From assembly GCA_030152585.1 (NCBI GenBank), contig JASLJC010000115.1, forward strand, positions 1 to 7,424: a DNA stretch of 7,424 nucleotides, written 5' to 3'. Position 1 is the first letter of the stretch. Every line of letters starts with the position of its first letter. Below the pieces are notes generated by a model. It was not told the origin of the DNA, made no database searches, and saw only the letters and a program-made list of their open reading frames with translations. The translations under genes were made by a program, and so were the position numbers. Origin of the DNA: Savagea sp. (GTDB lineage Bacteria; Bacillota; Bacilli; Bacillales_A; Planococcaceae). Positions 5,521 to 7,424 of this stretch are shown here, one piece after another.

Positions 5521-5553
5521 TAAAGAAGGGTGAAAAAGGGGATAAGTTAATTT

Positions 5554-7038
5554 ATGCACATTACTTTAACGAAGAGACAATATGATATTTTACGATTTTT
5601 AGAACATAAAGAAGGATGGACAACGTCAAAAGAACTAGGCAAATCGCTCCATTGTTCCGATAAAACAATCCAAAATGACATACACGAAATCCAACAAATA
5701 TTACCTCTCCACTGGTCGATTGAAACACGTAAAGGACGCGGGATTCAACTCGTACAACCAGAAAATGCGAACGTTTCTTCTATGTTTACTTCTTATGAGG
5801 ATGAGTTAATGTACGACATATTAGAACGTTTGACACTTCGGGAAGGATTACGTTTACGTGAAATTAGTGATACTTTCTCTATTAGTCCGACATTGACGAA
5901 TCAACTATTACGCCGAATTGAACAGACGATTCATCATTACCATTTACAATTAAAAACCTCACCTTATCAAATTGTAGGTAGTGAAGGATTTATTCGCGTA
6001 ATGTTATTCGAACAAGAATATTTGAAAGTTGGAATGAGTCAATACCAACAATTAGTCGATGATACGAGCGCGCATTGGGAGCAGCTCCTTATAAAGTATG
6101 CGAATATCCAATTGTCACCGTACGGGTTGCAAACATTTATTCGCTTTTTAACGATTTCAATTCAACGCATTCAAAACGGGTTTCATGCAAGCGCTTTACC
6201 CGATTCATTTTATAACGTTTTGATCACTCATCCTTTACTACGTGATGTACAACCTTTATTTGAAGAAATTGAAAAGGTTTACGCACTATCTTTATCGCAA
6301 AACGAACGACTTTATTTATATATCGCGCTCATTCATTCGGAATTCCGATGGCTCCGTGCAGAAGAGCCGAACTTCTTTCAAGCGATTCAAAATCCCGAAC
6401 ATCCCGATTTTGAATTTCATCAATTTAAATGTTTTTTAGAAAATAAAATGAAACAACGTTTCTCATTTACAGATGAAACATTGCGCGCTGGATTTAATGT
6501 ATACATGCTCGCTAAACTACGAACGATCCACCCTCTACTCGATTATCATTCGGTCGATTTATTTTATAACGATGCTGTTGAATATTACGATTTACCCGTT
6601 CAACAATGTCGTCAACTTTTAAATGAATGGGCGACGAAACATCATTTTCGTTTTTTACCGTCTGATGTCGTATTACTAACACTCATTTTACAACAACACA
6701 TTATTTCAACGACGACTGTCCGTGTTCTTTATGTGACGAGTCGATTTTTACCGACAAGTACGTTGACGATTCGGTATTTAGAAAAAGAATTTGGAGGGCA
6801 AGCGACATTTACGTTAGCTGATACGCTTTCTGCAACTTCTCTTTTAGAAGTCGAACACGATTTTGACTTCATCATTACCGATGCATTACTTCATGATTTT
6901 CATTTATCAACGCCGCACTTACTCGTCCATACGATGTTATCACAACGAGATTTAACGATGATTCGTGAGACGATGACGAAATTAAAAGAACAAAAAGAAC
7001 GCGATTTATTACGATTGTTGTTAACAGCACAAAAATAA
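5554..7038 (+). CDS. Mga/AtxA-type transcriptional regulator with PRD-like domains
   Basis: The 494-residue protein has the domain order of PRD-containing virulence regulators (Mga, AtxA). Residues about 5-67 form a winged helix-turn-helix (TTSKELGKSLHCSDKTIQND). Residues 84-155 match the Mga DNA-binding domain, with LREISDTFSISPTLTNQLLR as recognition region and YQIVGSEGFIRVMLFEQEY as the characteristic following strand. Two helical PRD-like regions follow (about 165-275, with FIRFLTISIQRIQNGF, and 285-385). The tail (388-494) resembles a PTS EIIB fold (VRVLYVTSRFLP), but no cysteine is seen at the phosphorylation loop, as in Mga-type proteins. Such regulators bind DNA and respond to sugar-PTS phosphorylation through PRD histidines. 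The start is ATG 5554; GGGG lies a rather long 12 bases upstream. It diverges from ydbS and converges on an LPXTG protein gene, a plausible target. Confidence 0.85.
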   Translation: MHITLTKRQYDILRFLEHKEGWTTSKELGKSLHCSDKTIQNDIHEIQQILPLHWSIETRKGRGIQLVQPENANVSSMFTSYEDELMYDILERLTLREGLRLREISDTFSISPTLTNQLLRRIEQTIHHYHLQLKTSPYQIVGSEGFIRVMLFEQEYLKVGMSQYQQLVDDTSAHWEQLLIKYANIQLSPYGLQTFIRFLTISIQRIQNGFHASALPDSFYNVLITHPLLRDVQPLFEEIEKVYALSLSQNERLYLYIALIHSEFRWLRAEEPNFFQAIQNPEHPDFEFHQFKCFLENKMKQRFSFTDETLRAGFNVYMLAKLRTIHPLLDYHSVDLFYNDAVEYYDLPVQQCRQLLNEWATKHHFRFLPSDVVLLTLILQQHIISTTTVRVLYVTSRFLPTSTLTIRYLEKEFGGQATFTLADTLSATSLLEVEHDFDFIITDALLHDFHLSTPHLLVHTMLSQRDLTMIRETMTKLKEQKERDLLRLLLTAQK

Positions 7039-7068
7039 ACGTATCGCGTTGCATTTTTTTAGAAATGT

Positions 7069-7128
7069 AAAAAGCATCTCTCCGACGAAAAGCGATTCAT
7101 ACGTTTCGTCAGAGGAGATGCTTTTTTT
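7069..7128. terminator. Bidirectional terminator between the Mga-like regulator and the LPXTG protein gene
   Basis: An outer stem GCATCTC/GAGATGC (7074-7080 with 7115-7121) and an inner stem GACGAAA/TTTCGTC (7084-7090 with 7104-7110) are joined by a small internal loop. Seven T follow on the plus strand and five on the minus strand. It ends the regulator gene, and it lies five bases beyond the stop codon of the opposing surface protein gene. Confidence 0.9.
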
Positions 7129-7133
7129 ATTTG

Positions 7134-7424
7134 TTATTGTTCATTTCGCGCTGGACGAATGAAACGTGTTCCGATAAGAACGAAGAGGAATCCGATTACT
7201 AAACTCCACCATGCGAATTGTTCACCTGTTTGTGGGAGTTGTAAGGAGTTCTTTTCATTTTCTCCTTTTGTCTCACTATCATTCATATTCGCTTGGACGT
7301 CCCCTTCATTCGGTTGTGTCGGACGTTCTGAATGATCAGGGTTTGTCGCGCCTTCATCTGGAACGATTGGACGCTCTTCACCTGGTTTTGTCTCGTTTCC
7401 TGGTCCTTGTGTTCCTTCCTCGGG
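7134..7424 (-). CDS. LPXTG-anchored cell-wall surface protein, C-terminal fragment (5' end outside window)
   Basis: The last 96 codons of the gene are present. Residues 1-62 of the fragment are a low-complexity, hydrophilic stalk rich in Pro, Glu, Gly, Asn and Thr (GPGNETKPGEERPIVPDEG), as in wall-spanning regions. The sorting signal is complete: LPQTGE (63-68), a hydrophobic stretch, WWSLVIGFLFVLIG (72-85), and a basic tail, TRFIRPARNEQ. Sortase A cuts such motifs between Thr and Gly and links the protein to peptidoglycan. The stop is TAA at 7134-7136. The functional N-terminal domains lie beyond the window, so adhesin, enzyme or other roles cannot be told apart. This frame is short and has no start codon inside the window, but the sorting signal makes it certain that it is coding. 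Confidence 0.93.
   Translation of the reverse strand, partial: PEEGTQGPGNETKPGEERPIVPDEGATNPDHSERPTQPNEGDVQANMNDSETKGENEKNSLQLPQTGEQFAWWSLVIGFLFVLIGTRFIRPARNEQ

Noticed and set aside
5354..5553. A sigma-W (ECF) promoter for ydbS
   Set aside because: CGTA occurs near 5379-5382, but 16 to 17 bases upstream there is AAGCGG rather than TGAAAC.
6242..6439. Plus-strand frame of 65 codons inside the Mga-like regulator
   Set aside because: It is an alternative frame within a continuous domain of the regulator, with no separate start signals.
1..7424. CRISPR array, tRNA, rRNA, insertion sequence or phage genes
   Set aside because: No regularly spaced repeats, cloverleaf signatures, transposase frames or terminal inverted repeats with target duplications were seen on either strand.

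Overview
The window looks like chromosome of a low-GC Gram-positive bacterium of the Bacillales, probably Bacillaceae. Three things point there: the AT-rich sequence with strong GGAGG-type ribosome binding sites, the gene order, and the close match of several proteins to Bacillus subtilis families as I remember them. The genus cannot be fixed from the sequence alone.

From 1 to about 5350 the window carries, on the minus strand, a well-known Bacillus neighbourhood: ydbS-ydbT, then a rhomboid protease gene on the opposite (plus) strand, then acpS-alr-ndoAI-ndoA, then the first codons of what is very probably rsbR, the first gene of the sigma-B stress module. In order of transcription these genes provide two membrane proteins with bPH_2 domains, an intramembrane protease, the enzyme that charges acyl carrier protein, the racemase that makes D-alanine for the cell wall, the MazEF-type antitoxin and toxin, and a stressosome protein. 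The acpS-alr-ndoAI-ndoA genes overlap or lie close together and end in a strong terminator at 254-300. Compared with B. subtilis, ydcC (normally between acpS and alr) is missing and acpS overlaps alr. Four start sites were moved inward because an in-frame codon with a good ribosome binding site gives the family's usual length.

From about 5350 to 7424 the window leaves that neighbourhood. Where B. subtilis has cshA upstream of ydbS, there is a divergent gene for a 494-residue regulator of the Mga/AtxA type (two DNA-binding domains, two PRD-like regions and an EIIB-like tail). It converges on the 3' end of a cell-wall-anchored surface protein gene with an LPQTG sorting signal, and the two share one bidirectional terminator. 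Regulators of this family control surface and virulence genes in other Gram-positive bacteria, so the pair is the most interesting part of the window. A regulatory link between the two is an inference.

No tRNA, rRNA, insertion sequence, CRISPR array or phage gene was seen. The most useful second looks are the Mga-like regulator/LPXTG pair, the unusual N-terminal half of the antitoxin, the loss of ydcC, and a 10-base word shared by the ydbS promoter and the acpS/rhomboid intergenic region.
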